A stretch of DNA of 64,000 nt from Acanthosepion esculentum (lineage: Eukaryota; Mollusca; Cephalopoda; Sepiida; Sepiidae). Shown here in pieces: positions 46,278-62,490 of this stretch. Location: NCBI GenBank assembly GCA_964036315.1, contig OZ038485.1, positions 100,695,102 to 100,759,101 on the forward strand, read 5' to 3'. The notes under the pieces are model-generated. The model did not search any database. It was not told where the DNA came from and saw only the letters and a program-made list of their open reading frames with translations. The translations under genes were made by a program, and so were the position numbers. The first letter of the stretch is position 1. Every line of letters begins with the position of its first letter.

Positions 46278-49190
46278 TTTACATCTACTACCCCACTTTT
46301 CTTTTATTTTCTCATACACCACCCATTGATTTTACATCTACTACCCCACTTTTCTGTTATTTTCTCATACTCCACCCATTGATTTTATATCTACTACCCC
46401 ACTTTTCTTTTATTTTCTCATCCACCACCCATTGATTTTATATCTACTACCCCACTTTTCTTTTATTTTCTCATACTCCACCCATTGATTTTACATCTAC
46501 TACCCCACTTTTCTTTTATTTTCTCATACTCCATCCATTGATTTTATATCTACTACCCCACTTTTCTTTTATTTTCTCGTACTCCACCCATTGATTTTAC
46601 ATCTACTACCCCACTTTTCTTTTATTTTCTCATACTCCACCCATTGATTTTACATCTACTACCCCACTTTTCTTTTATTTTCTCATACTCCACCCATTGA
46701 TTTTACATCTACTACCCCACTTTTCTTTTATTTTCTCATACTCCACCCATTGATTTTACATCTACTACCCCACTTTTCTTTTATTTTCTCATACTCCACC
46801 CATTGATTTTACATCTACTACCCCACTTTTCTTTTATTTTCTCATACTCCACCCATTGATTTTACATCTACTACCCCACTTTTCTTTTATTTTCTCATAC
46901 TCCACCCATTGATATTACATCTACTACCCCACTTTTCTTTTATTTTCTCATACTACACCCACTGATTTTATATCTACTACCCCACTTTTCTTTTATTTTC
47001 TCATACTCCACCCATTGATTTTACATCTACTACCCCACTTTTCTTTTAATTTCTCATACTCCACCCATTGATTTTATATCTACTACCCCACTTTTCTTTT
47101 ATTTTCTCATACTCTACCCATTGATTTTACATCTACTACCCCACTTTTCTTTTATTTTCTCATACTGCACCCATTGATTTTACATCTACGGCCTCACTTT
47201 TCATTTCTTTTGTCATATTCCACCAATTCATTTCACATCTACTAACCCACTTTTCTTTTATTTTCTCATACTCCACCTATTGATTTTACATCTACGACCC
47301 CACTTTTCATTTCTTTTCTCATATTCCACCAATTCATTTTACATCTACTTACCCACTTTTCTTTTATTTTCTCATACTCCACCCATTGATTTTACATCTA
47401 CGACCCCACTTTTCATTTCTTTTCTCATATTCCACCAATTCATTTTACATCTACTAACCCACTTTTCATTTCTTTTCTCATACTCCACCCATTGATTTTA
47501 CATCTACGACACCACTTTTCATTTCTTTTCTCATATTCCACCAATTCATTTTACTTCTACTAACCGACTTTTCTTTTATTTTCTCATACTCCACCCATTG
47601 ATTTTATATCTACTACCCCACATTTCATTTATTTTCTCATACACCACCAATTGATTTTAAATCTACTACCCCACTTTTCTTTTATTTTCTCATACTCCAC
47701 CCATTGATTTTATATCTACTACCCCACTTTTATTTTATTTTCTCATACACCACCCATTGATTTTATATCTACTAGCCCACTTTTCTTTTATTTTCTCATA
47801 TTCCACCCATTGATTTTATATCTACTACCCGACTTTCATTTTATTTTCTCATACTCCACCCATTGATTTTATATCTACTACCCGACTTTTATTTTATTTT
47901 CTCATACACCAGCCATTGATTTGATATCTACTACCCGACTTGTCTTTTATTTTCTCATACTCCACCCATTGATTTTATATCTACTACCCCACTTTTGTTT
48001 AATTTTCTCATACACCACCCATTGATTTTATATCTACTACCCCACTTTTCTTTTATTTTCTCATACTCCACCCATTGATTTTACATCTACTAACCCACTT
48101 TACTTTTATTTTCTCATACTCCACCCATTGATTTTACATCTACTACCCCAATTTTCTTTTATTTTCTAATACTCCACCCATTGATTTTATATCTACTACC
48201 CCACTTTTCTTTTATTTTCTCATACTCCACCCATTGATTTTATATCTACTGCCCCACTTTTCTTTTATTTTCTCATACTCCACCCATTGATTTTATATCT
48301 ACTACCCCACTTTTCTTTTATTTTCTCATACTCCACCCATTGATTTTACATCTACTACCCCACTTTTCTTTTATTTTCTCATACTCCACACATTGATTTT
48401 ATATCTACTACCCCACTTTTCTTTTATTTTCTCATACTCCACCCATTGATTTTACATCTACTACCCAACTTTTCTTTTATTTTCTCATACTCCACCCATT
48501 GATTTTATATCTACTACCCCATTTTTCTTTTATTTTCTCATACTCCACCCATTGATTTTACATCTACTACCCCATTTTTCTTTTATTTTCTCATACTCCA
48601 CCCATTGATTTTACATCTACTACCCCACTTTTCTTTTATTTTCTCATACTCCACCCATTGATTTTATATCTACTACCCCACTTTTCTTTTATTTTCTCAT
48701 ACTCCACCCATTGATTTTACATCTACTACCCCACTTTTCTTTTATTTTCTCATACTCCACCCATTGATCTCATATCTACTACCCCACTTTTCTTTTATTT
48801 TCTCATACTCCACCCATTGATTTTACATCTACTACCCCACTTTTCTTTTATTTTCTCATACTCCACCCATTGATTTTATATCTACTACACCACTTTTCTT
48901 TTATTTTCTCATACTCCACCCATTGATTTTACATCTACTACCCCAATTTTCTTTTATTTTCTCATACTCCACCCATTGATTTTATATCAACTACACTACT
49001 TTTCTTTTATTTTCTCATACTACACCCATTGATTTTACATCTACTACCCCACTTTTCTTTTATTTTCTCATACTACACCCATTGATTTTATATCTACTAC
49101 CCCACTTTTCTTTTATTTTCTCATACTCCACCCATTGATTTTACATCTACTACCCCACATTTCTATTATTTTCTCATACTCCACCCATTG
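46278..49190. repeat. Satellite domain 2: monomeric with TACATC/TATATC alternation
   Basis: All monomers are of the CCACCCATTGATTTTA plus CTACTACCCC type. TACATC and TATATC versions often alternate, restoring a weak 106-bp period. A dimeric A/B island sits at about 47185-47580. Confidence 0.85.
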
Positions 49191-49790
49191 ATTTTACATC
49201 TACGACCCCACTTTTCATTTCTTTTCTCATATTCCACCAATTCATTTTACATCTACTAACCCACTATTCATTTCTTTTCTCATACTCCACCCATTGATTT
49301 TACATCTACGACCCCATTTTTCATTTCTTTTCTCATATTCCACCAATTCATTTTACATCTACTAACCCACTTTTCTTTTATTTTCTCATACTCCACCCAT
49401 TGATTTTACATCTACTACCCCACTTTTCTTTTATTTTCTCATACTCCACCCATTGATTTTACATCTACGACACCACTTTTCATTTCTTTTCTCATATTCC
49501 ACCAATTCATTTTACATCTACTAAGCCACTTTTCTTTTATATTCTCATACTCCACCCATTGATTTTACATCTACGACCCCACTTTTCATTTCTTTTCTCA
49601 TATTCCACCAATTCATTTTACATCTACTCACCCACTTTTCATTTCTTTTCTCATACTCCACCCATTGATTTTACATCTACGACCCCACTTTTCATTTCTT
49701 TTCTCATATTCCACCAATTCATTTTACATCTACTAACCCACTTTTCTTCTATTTTCTCATACTCCACCCATTGATTTTATATCTACTACC
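49191..49790. repeat. Satellite domain 3: dimeric A/B island
   Basis: CTACGACCCC and CTAACCC monomers reappear between monomeric tracts. Single B-prime monomers are mixed in. Confidence 0.85.
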
Positions 49791-52700
49791 CCACTTTCCT
49801 TTTATTTTCTCATACTCCACCCATTGATTTTACATCTACTACCCTACTTTTCTTTTATTTTCTCATAATCCACCCATTGATTTTACATCTACTACCCCAC
49901 TTTACTTTTATTTTCTCATACTCCACCAATTGATTTTACATCTACTACCCCACTTTCCTTTTGTTTTCTCATACTCCACCCATTGATTTTACATCTACTA
50001 CCCCACATTTCTTTATTTTCTCATACTCCACCCATTGATTTTACATCTACTACCCCACATTCATTTTATTTTCTCATACTCCACCCATTGTTTTTACATC
50101 TACTACCCCACTTTCCTTTTATTTTCTCATACTCCACCCATTGATTTTACATCTACTACCCCACATTCCTTTTTTTTTCTCATACTCCACCCATTGATTT
50201 TACATCTACTACCCCACTTTTCTTTTATTTTCTTATACTCCACCCATTGATTTTACATCTACTACCCCACTTTCCTTTTATTTTCTCATACTCCACCCAT
50301 TGATTTTTACATCTACTACCCCACTTTTCTTTTATTTCCTCATACTCCACCCATTGATTTTACATCTACTACCCCACTTTCCTTTTATTTTCTCATACTC
50401 CACCCATTGATTTTACATCTACTACACCACAATTTTTTTTTATTTTCTCATACTCCACCCATTGATTTTACATCTACTACCCCACTTTCCTTTTATTTTC
50501 TCATACTCCACCCATTGATTTTACATCTACTACACCTCTTTTCTTTTTTTTTCTTATACTCCACCCATTGATTTTACATCTACTACCCCACTTTCCTTTT
50601 ATTTTCTCATACTCCACCCATTGATTTTACATCTACTACCCCACTTTTCTTTTATTTTCTTATACTCCACCCATTGATTTTACATCTACTATACCACTTT
50701 CCTTTTATTTTCTCATACTCCACCCATTGATTTTACATCTACTACCCCACTTTCCTTTTATTTTCTCATACTCCACCCATTGATTTTACATCTACTACAC
50801 CTCTTTTCTTTTATTTTCTTATACTCCACCCATTGATTTTACATCTACTACCCCACTTTCCTTTTATTTTCTCATACTCCACCCATTGATTTTACATCTA
50901 CTACCCCACTTTTCTTTTATTTTCTTATACTCCACCCATTGATTTTACATCTACTACACCTCTTTTCTTTTATTTTCTCATACTCCACCAATTGATTTTA
51001 CATCTACTACCCCACTTTCCTTTTATTTTCTCATACTCCACCCATTGATTTTACATCTACTACCCCACTTTTCTTTTATTTTCTTATACTCCACCCATTG
51101 ATTTTACATCTACTATCCCACTTTCCTTTTATTTTCTCATACTCCACCCATTGATTTTACATCTACTACCCCACTTTCCTTTTATTTTCTCATACTCCAC
51201 CCATTGATTTCACATCTACTACCCCACTTTTCTTTTATTTTCTCATACTCCACCCATTGATTTTACATCTACTACCCCACTTTCCTTTTATTTTCTCATA
51301 CTCCACCCATTGATTTCACATCTACTACCCCACTTTCCTTTTATTTTCTTATACTCCACCCATTGATTTTACATCTACTACCCCACTTTCCTTTTATTTT
51401 CTCATACTCCACCCATTGATTTTACATCTACTACACCTCTTTTCTTTTATTTTCTTATACTCCACCCATTGATTTTACATCTACTACCCCACTTTCCTTT
51501 TATTTTCTCATACTCCACCCATTGATTTTACATCTACTACCCCACTTTTCTTTTATTTTCTTATACTCCACCCATTGATTTTACATCTACTATCCCACTT
51601 TCCTTTTATTTTCTCATACTCCACCCATTGATTTTACATCTACTACCCCACTTTCCTTTTATTTTCTCATACTCCACCCATTGATTTCACATCTACTACC
51701 CCACTTTTCTTTTATTTTCTCATACTCCACATATTGATTTTACATATACTACCCAACTTTTATTTTCTCATACTCCACCCATTGATTTTATATCTACTAC
51801 CCCACATTCCTTTTATTTTCTCATACTCCACCCATTGATTTTACATCTACTACCCCACTTTTCTTTTGTTTTCTCATACTCCACCCATTGATTTTATATC
51901 TACTACCCCACTTTTCTTTTATTTTCTCATACTCCACCCATAGTTTTTACATCTACTACCCCACTTTTCTTTTATTTTATCATACTCCACCCATTGATTT
52001 TATATCTACTACCCCACTTTCCTTTTATTTTCTCATACTCCACCCATTGATTTTACATCTACTACCCTACTTTTCTTTTATTTTCTCATAATCCACCCAT
52101 TGATTTTACATCTACTACCCCACTTTACTTTTATTTTCTCATACTCCACCCATTGATTTTACATCTACTACCCCACTTTCCTTTTATTTTCTCATACTCC
52201 ACCCATTGATTTTACATCTACTACCCCACATTTCTTTTATTTTCTCATACTCCACCCATTGATTTTACATCTACTACCCCACATTCATTTTATTTTCTCA
52301 TACTCCACCCATTGTTTTTACATCTACTACCCCACTTTCCTTTTATTTTCTCATACTCCACCCATTGATTTTACATCTACTACCCCACTTTCCTTTTATT
52401 TTCTCATACTCCACCCATTGATTTTACATCTACTACCCCACTTTTTTTTTATTTTCTCATACTCCACCCATTGATTTTACATCTCCTACCCCACTTTCCT
52501 TTTATTTTCTCATACTCCACCCATTGATTTTACATGTACTACCCTACTTTTTTTTATTTTCTCATACTCCACCCATTGATTTTACATCTACTACCCCACA
52601 TTCCTTTTTTTTTCTCATACTCCACCCATTGATTTTACATCTACTACCCCACTTTTCTTTTATTTTCTTATACTCCACCCATTGATTTTACATCTACTAC

Positions 52701-55700
52701 CCCACTTTCCTTTTATTTTCTCATACTCCACCCATTGATTTTTACATCTACTACCCCACTTTTCTTTTATTTCCTCATACTCCACCCATTGATTTTACAT
52801 CTACTACCCCACTTTCCTTTTATTTTCTCATACTCCACCCATTGATTTTACATCTACTACACCACAATTTTTTTTTATTTTCTCATACTCCACCCATTGA
52901 TTTTACATCTACTACCCCACTTTCCTTTTATTTTCTCATACTCCACCCATTGATTTTACATCTACTACACCTATTTTCTTTTATTTTCTTATACTCCACC
53001 CATTGATTTTACATCTACTACCCCACTTTCCTTTTATTTTCTCATACTCCACCCATTGATTTTACATCTACTACCCCACTTTTCTTTTATTTTCTTATAC
53101 TCCACCCATTGATTTTACATCTACTATCCCACTTTCCTTTTATTTTCTCATACTCCACCCATTGATTTTACATCTACTACCCTACTTTTTTTTTATTTTC
53201 TCATACTCCACCCATTGATTTTACATCTATTACCCAACTTTCCTTTTATTTTCTCATACTCCACCCAATGATTTTACATCTACTACCCCACTTTTCTTTT
53301 ATTTTCTCATACTCCACCCATTGATTTTACATCTACTACCCCACTTTTCTTTTATTTTCTCATTCTCCACCCATTGATTTTACATCTACTACCCCTCTTT
53401 TCTTTTATTTTCTCATACGCCACCTATTGATTTTACATCTACTACCCCACTTTTTTTTATTTTCTCATACTCCACCCATTGATTTTACATCTACTACCCC
53501 ACTTTCCTTTTATTTTCTCATACTCCACCCATTGATTTTACATCTACTACCCCACTTTTCTTTTATTTTCTCATACTCCACCCATTGATTTTACATCTAC
53601 TACCCCACTTTCCTTTTATTTTCTCATACTCCACCCATTGATTTTACATCTACTACCCCACTTTTCTTTTATTTTCTTATACTCCACCCATTGATTTTAC
53701 ATCTACTATCCCACTTTCCTTTTATTTTCTCATACTCCACCCATTGATTTTACATCTACTACCCCACTTTCCTTTTATTTTCTCATACTCCACCCATTGA
53801 TTTCACATCTACTACCCCACTTTTCTTTTATTTTCTCATACTCCACACATTGATTTTACATATACTACCCAACTTTTATTTTCTCATACTCCACCCATTG
53901 ATTTTATATCTACTACCCCACATTCCTTTTATTTTCTCATACTCCACCCATTGATTTTACATCTACTACCCCACTTTTCTTTTGTTTTCTCATACTCCAC
54001 CCATTGATTTTATATCTACTACCCCACTTTTCTTTTATTTTCTCATACTCCACCCATAGTTTTTACATCTACTACCCCATTTTTCTTTTATTTTATCATA
54101 CTCCACCCATTGATTTTATATCTACTACCCCACTTTCCTTTTATATTCTCATACTCCACCCATTGATTTTACATCTACTACCCCACTTTCCTTTTATTTT
54201 CTCATACTCCACCCATTGATTTTACATCTACTACCCAACTTTTCTTTTATTTTCTCATACTCCACCCATTGATTTTACATCTACTACCCCACTTTTTTTT
54301 ATTTTCTCATACTCCACCCATTGATTTTACATCTACTACCCCACTTTCCTTTTATTTTCTCATATTCCACCCATTGATTTTACATCTACTACCCAACTTT
54401 TCTTTTATTTTCTCATATTCCACCCATTGATTTTACATCTACTACCCCACTTTTCTTTTATTTTCTCATACTCCACCCATTGATTTACATCTACTACCCC
54501 ACTTTCCTTTTATTTTCTCATACTCCACCCATTGATTTTACATCTACTACCCTACTTTTTTTTTATTTTCTCATACTCCACCCATTGATTTTACATCTAT
54601 TACCCAACTTTCCTTTTATTTTCTCATACTCCACCCAATGATTTTACATCTACTACCCCACTTTTCTTTTATTTTCTCATACTACACCCATTGATTTTAC
54701 ATCTACTACCCCACTTTTCTTTTATTTTCTCATTCTCCACCCATTGATTTTACATCTACTACCCCTCTTTTCTTTTATTTTCTCATACGCCACCTATTGA
54801 TTTTACATCTACTACCCCACTTTTTTTTATTTTCTCATACACCACCCATTGATTTTACATCTACTACCCCACTTTCCTTTTATTTTCTCATACTCCACCC
54901 ATTGATTTTACATCTACTACCCCACTTTTCTTTTATTTTCTCATACTCCACCCATTGATTTTACATCTACTACCCCACTTTTCTTTTATTTTCTCATACT
55001 CCACCCATTGATTTTACATCTACTACCCCACTTTCCTTTTATTTTCTCATACTCCACCCATTGATTTTACATCTACTACACCACATTTTTTTTTTATTTT
55101 CAATACTCCACCCATTGATTTTACATCTACTACCCCACTTTCCTTTTATTTTCTCATACTCCACCCATTGATTTTACATCTACTACACCACTTTTCTTTT
55201 ATTTTCTCATACTCCACCCATTGATTTTACATCTACTACCCCACTTTCCTTTTATTTTCTCATACTCCACCCATTGATTTTACATCTACTACCCCACTTT
55301 TCTTTTATTTTCTCATACTCCACACATTGATTTTACATATACTACCCCACTTTTATTTTCTCATACTCCACCCATTGATTTTATATCTACTACCCCACTT
55401 TCTTTTTATTTTCTCATACTCCACCCATTGATTTTACATCTACTACCCCACTTTTCTTTTGTTTTCTCATACTCCACCCATTGATTTTACATCTACTACC
55501 CCACTTTCCTTTTATTTTCTCATACTCCACCCATTGATTTTACATCTACTACCCCACTTTCCTTTTGTTTTCTCATACTCCACCCATTGATTTTACATCT
55601 ACTACCCCACTTTTCTTTTATTTTCTCATACTCCACCCATTGAGTTTACATCTACTACCCCACTTTTATTTTATTTTCTCATACTCCCCCCATTGATTTT

Positions 55701-58700
55701 TCATCTACTACCCCACTTTTCTTTTATTTTCTCATACTCCACCCATTGATTTTACATCTACTACCCCACTTTTCTTTTATTTTCTCATAATCCACCCATT
55801 GATTTTACATCTACTACCCCACTTTCCTTTTATTTTCTCATACTCCACCCATTGATTTTACATCTACTACCCCACTTTCCTTTTTTTTTCTCATACTCCA
55901 CCCATTGATTTTACATATACTACCCCACTTTCCTTTTATTTTCTCATACTCCACCCATTGATTTTACATCTACTACCCCACTTTCCTTTTATTTTCTCAT
56001 ACTCCACCCATTGATTTTAAATCTACTACCCCACATTTTTTTTTCTCATACTCCACCCATTGATTTTACATCTACTACCCCACTTTCCTTTTATTTTCTC
56101 ATACTCCACCCATTGATTTTACATCTACTACCCCACTTTTCTTTTATTTTCTCATACTCCACCCATTGATTTTACATCTACTACCCCACTTTTTTTATTT
56201 TCTCATACTCTACCCATTGATTTTACATCTACTACCCCACTTTTTTTTTATTTTCTCATACTCCACCCATTGATTTTACATCTACTACCCCACTTTACTT
56301 TTATTTTCATATACTCCACCCATTGATTTTACATCTACTACCCCACTTTTCTTTTATTTTCTCATACTCCACCCATTGATTTTACATCTACTACCCCACT
56401 TTCCTTTTATTTTCTCATACTCCACCCATTGATTTTATATCTACTACCCCACTTTCCTTTTATTTTCTCATACTCCACCCATTGATTTTACATCTACTAC
56501 CCCACTTTCTTTTTATTTTCTCATACTCCACCCATTGATTTTACATCTACTACCCAACTTTTCTTTTATTTTCTCATACTCCACCCATTGATTTTACATC
56601 TACTACCCCACTTTTTTTTATTTTCTCATACTCCACCCATTGATTTTACATCTACTACCCCACTTTCCTTTTATTTTCTCATATTCCACCCATTGATTTT
56701 ACATCTACTACCCAACTTTTCTTTTATTTTCTCATATTCCACCCATTGATTTTACATCTACTAACCCACTTTTCTTTTATTTTCTCATACTCCACCCATT
56801 GATTTTACATCTACTACCCCACTTTCCTTTTATTTTCTCATACTCCACCCATTGATTTTACATCTACTACCCTACTTTTTTTTATTTTCTCATACTCCAC
56901 CCATTGATTTTACATCTACTACCCAACTTTCCTTTTATTTTCTCATACTCCACCCATTGATTTTACATCTACTACCCCACTTTCCTTTTATTTTCTCATA
57001 CACCACCCATTGATTTTAAATCTACTACCCCACATTTTTTTTCTCATACTCCACCCATTGATTTTACATCTACTACCCCACTTTCCTTTTATTTTCTCAT
57101 ACTCCACCCATTGATTTTATATCTACTACCCCACTTTCCTTTTATTTTCTCATACTCCACCCATTGATTTTACATCTACTACCCCACTTTCTTTTTATTT
57201 TCTCATACTCCACCCATTGATTTTACATCTACTACCCAACTTTTCTTTTATTTTCTCATACTCCACCCATTGATTTTACATCTACTACCCCACTTTTTTT
57301 TATTTTCTCATACTCCACCCATTGATTTTACATCTACTACCCCACTTTCCTTTTATTTTCTCATACTCCACCCATTGATTTTACATCTACTACCCCACTT
57401 TCCTTTTATTTTCTCATATTCCACCCATTGATTTTACATCTACTACCCCACTTTTCTTTTATTTTCTCATATTCCACCCATTGATTTTACATCTACTACC
57501 CTACTTTTTTTTTATTTTCTCATACTCCACCCATTGATTTTACATCTACTACCCAACTTTCCTTTTATTTTCTCATACTCCACCCATTGATTTTACATCT
57601 ACTAACCCACTTTTCTTTTATTTTCTCATACTCCACCCATTGATTTTACATCTACTACCCCACTTTTCTTTTATTTTCTCTACTCCACCCATTGATTTTA
57701 CATCTACTACCCCACTTTCCTTTTATTTTCTCATACTCCACCCATTGATTTTACATCTACGACCCCACTTTTTTTTTATTTTCTCATACTCCACCCATTC
57801 GTTTTACATCTACTACCCCACTTTCCTTTTATTTTCTCATACTCCACCCATTGATTTTACATCTACTACCCCACTTTTCTTTTATTTTCTCATACTCCAC
57901 CTATTGATTTTACATCTACTACCCCTCTTTCCTTTTATTTTCTCATACTCCACCCATTGATTTTACATCAACTACCCCACATTCCTTTTATTTTCTCATA
58001 CTCCACCCATTGATTTTAAATCTACTACCCCACTTTCCTTTTATTTTCTCATACTCCACCCATTGATTTTACATCTATTACCCCACTTTTCTTTTATTTT
58101 CTCATACTCCACCCATTGATTTAACATCTACTACCCCACTTTCCTTTTATTTTCTCATACTCCACCCATTGATTTTACATCTACTACCCCACTTTTTTTT
58201 TATTTTCTCATACTCCACCCATTGATTTTACATCTACTACCCCACTTTCCTTTTATTTTCTCATACTCCACCCATTGATTTTACATCTACTACCCCACTT
58301 TTCTTTTATTTTCTCATACTCCACCCATTGATTTTACATCTACTACCCCACTTTTCTTTTATTTTCTCATACTCCACCCATTGATTTTACATCTACTACC
58401 CCACTTTCCTTTTATTTTCTCATATTCCACCCATTGATTTTACATCTACTACCCCACTTTTCTTTTATTTTCTCATATTCCACCCATTCATTTTACATCT
58501 ACTACCCTACTTTTTTTTTATTTTCTCATACTCCATCCATTGATTTTACATCTACTACCCAACTTTCCTTTTATTTTCTCATACTCCACCCATTGATTTT
58601 ACATCTACTACCCCACTTTTTTTTTATTTTCTCATACTCCACCCATTAATTTTACATCTACTAACCCACTTTTCTTTTATTTTCTCATACTCCACACATT

Positions 58701-61700
58701 GATTTTACATATACTACCCCTCTTTTATTTTCTCATACTCCACCCATTGATTTTATATCTACTACCCCACTTTCCTTTTATTTTCTCATACTCCACCCAT
58801 TGATTTTACATCTACTACCCCACTTTTCTTTTGTTTTCTCATACTCCACCCATTGATTTTACATCTACTACCCCACTTTTCTTTTATTTTCTCATACTCC
58901 ACCCATTGATTTTACATCTACTACCCCACTTTTCTTTTATTTTCTCATACTCCACCCATTGATTTTATATCTACTACCCCACTTTCCTTTTATTTTCTCA
59001 TACTCCACCCATTGATTTTACATCTACTACCCCACTTTCCTTTTATTTTCTCATATTCCACCCATTGATTTTACATCTACTACCCCACTTTTCTTTTATT
59101 TTCTCATATTCCACCCATTGATTTTACATCTAATACCCTACTTTTTTTTTATTTTCTCATACTCCACCCATTGATTTTACATCTACTACCCAACTTTCCT
59201 TTTATTTTCTCATACTCCACCCATTGATTTTACATCTACTAACCCACTTTTCTTTTATTTTCTCATACTCCACCCATTGATTTTACATCTACTACCCCAC
59301 TTTTCTTTTATTTTCTCTACTCCACCCATTGATTTTACATCTACTACCCCACTTTCCTTTTATTTTCTCATACTCCACCCATTGATTTTACATCTACGAC
59401 CCCACTTTTTTTTTATTTTCTCATACTCCACCCATTCGTTTTACATATACTATCCCACTTTCCTTTTATTTTCTCATACTCCACCCATTGATTTTACATC
59501 TACTACCCCACTTTTCTTTTATTTTCTCATACTCCACCTATTGATTTTACATCTACTACCCCTCTTTCCTTTTATTTTCTCATACTCCACCCATTGATTT
59601 TACATCTACTACCCCACATTCCTTTTATTTTCTCATACTCCACCCATTGATTTTACATCTACTACCCCACTTTCCTTTTATTTTCTCATACTCCACCCAT
59701 TGATTTTACATCTACTACCCCACTTTTCTTTTATTTTCTCATACTCCACCCATTGATTTTACATCTACTACCCAACTTTTCTTTTATTTTCTCATACTCC
59801 ACCCATTTATTTTACATCTACTACCCCACTTTCCTTTTATTTTCTCATACTCCACCCATTGATTTTACATCTACTACCCCACTTTTCTTTTATTTTCTCA
59901 TACTCCACCCATTGATTTTACATCTACTACCCCACTTTCCTTTTATTTTCTCATATTCCACCCATTGATTTTACATCTACTACCCCACTTTTCTTTTATT
60001 TTCTCATATTCCACCCATTGATTTTACATCTACTACCCTACTTTTTTTTTATTTTCTCATACTCCACCCATTGATTTTACATCTACTACCCAACTTTCCT
60101 TTTATTTTCTCATACTCCACCCATTGATTTTACATCTACTACCCCACTTTTTTTTTATTTTCTCATACTCCACCCATTGATTTTACATCTACTACCCCAC
60201 TTTCCTTTTATTTTCTCATACTCCACCCATTGATTTTACATCTACTACCCCACTTTTCTTTTATTTTCTCATACTCCACCCATTGATTTTACATCTACTA
60301 CCCCACTTTTCTTTTATTTTCTCATACTCCACCCATTGATTTTACATCTACTACCCCACTTTCCTTTTATTTTCTCATACTCCACCCATTGATTTTACAT
60401 CTACTAACCCACTTTTCTTTTATTTTCTCATACTCCACACATTGATTTTACATATACTACCCCTCTTTTATTTTCTCATACTCCACCCATTGATTTTATA
60501 TCTACTACCCCACTTTCCTTTTATTTTCTCATACTCCACCCATTGATTTTACATCTACTACCCCACTTTTCTTTTGTTTTCTCATACTCCACCCATTGAT
60601 TTTACATCTACTACCCCACTTTTCTTTTATTTTCTCATACTCCACCCATTGATTTTACATCTACTACCCCACTTTTCTTTTATTTTCTCATACTCCACCC
60701 ATTGATTTTATATCTACTACCCCACTTTCCTTTTATTTTCTCATACTCCACCCATTGATTTTACATCTACTACCCAACTTTTCTTTTATTTTCTCATACT
60801 CCACCCATTGATTTTACATCTACTACCCCACTTTTCTTTTGTTTTCTCATACTCCACCCATTGATTTTACATCTACTACCCCACTTTTCTTTTATTTTCT
60901 CATACTCCACCCATTGATTTTACATCTACTACCCAACTTTTCTTTTATTTTCTCATACTCCACCCATTTATTTTACATCTACTACCCCACTTTCCTTTTA
61001 TTTTCTCATACTCCACCCATTGATTTTACATCTACTACCCTACTTTTTTTTTATTTTCTCATACTCCACCCATTGATTTTACATCTACTACCCAACTTTC
61101 CTTTTATTTTCCCATACTCCACCCATTGATTTTACATCTACTAACCCACTTTTCTTTTATTTTCTCATACTCCACCCATTGATTTTACATCTACTACCCC
61201 ACTTTTCTTTTATTTTCTCATACTCCACCCATTGATTTTACATCTACTACCCCACTTTTCTTTTATTTTCTCATAATCCACCCATTGATTTTACATCTAC
61301 TACCCCACTTTCCTTTTTTTTCTCAACTCCACCCATTGATTTTACATCTACTACCCCACTTTCCTTTTATTTTCTCATACTCCACCCATTGATTTTACAT
61401 CTACGACCCCACTTTTTTTTTATTTTCTCATACTCCACCCATTCGTTTTACATCTACTACCCCACTTTCCTTTTATTTTCTCATACTCCACCCATTGATT
61501 TTACATCTACTACCCCACTTTTCTTTTATTTTCTCATACTCCACCTATTGATTTTACATCTACTACCCCACTTTCGTTTTATTTTCTCATACTCCACCCA
61601 TTGATTTTACATCTACTACCCCACATTTCTTTTATTTTCTCATACTCCACCCATTGATTTTACATCTACTACCCCACTTTCCTTTTATTTTCTCATACTC

Positions 61701-62490
61701 CACCCATTGATTGTACATCTACTACCCCACTTTTCTTTTATTTTCTCATACTCCACCCATTGATTTTACATCTAATACACCACACTTTCCTTTTATTTTC
61801 TCATACTCCACCCATTGATTTTACATCTACTACCCCACTTTTTTTTTTTCTCATACTCCACCCATTGATTTTACATCTACTACCCCACTTTCCTTTTATT
61901 TTCTCATACTCCACCCATTGATTTTACATCTACTACCCCACTTTTCTTTTATTTTCTCATACTCCACCCATTGATTTTACATCTACTACCCCACTTTCCT
62001 TTTATTTTCTCATACTCCACCCATTGATTTTACATCTACTACCCTACTTTTTTTTATTTTCTCATACACCACCCATTGATTTTACATCTACTACCCAACT
62101 TTCCTTTTATTTTCTCATACTCCACCCATTGATTTTACATCTACTACCCCACTTTTCTTTTATTTTCTCATACTCCACCCATTGATTTTACATCTACTAC
62201 CCCACTTTCCTTTTATTTTCTCATACTCCATCCCATTGATTTTACATCTACTACCCCACATTTTTTTTCTCATACTCCACCCATTGATTTTACATCTACT
62301 ACCCCACTTTCCTTTTATTTTCTCATACTCCACCCATTGATTTTACATCTACTACACCACTTTTCATTTATTTTCTCATACTCCACCCATTGATTTTACA
62401 TCTACTACCCCACTTTTATTTTCTCATACTCCACCCATTGATTTTATATCTACTACAACACTTTCCTTTTATTTTCTCATACTCCACCCA
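49791..62490. repeat. Satellite domain 4: monomeric with CTTTCC/CTTTTC alternation
   Basis: Monomers differ mainly in ACTTTCCTTTTATT against ACTTTTCTTTTATT, commonly alternating. Truncated monomers (CACTTTTATTTTCTCA) mark duplicated blocks at about 51755, 53870, 55345, 58725 and 60465. Confidence 0.88.
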
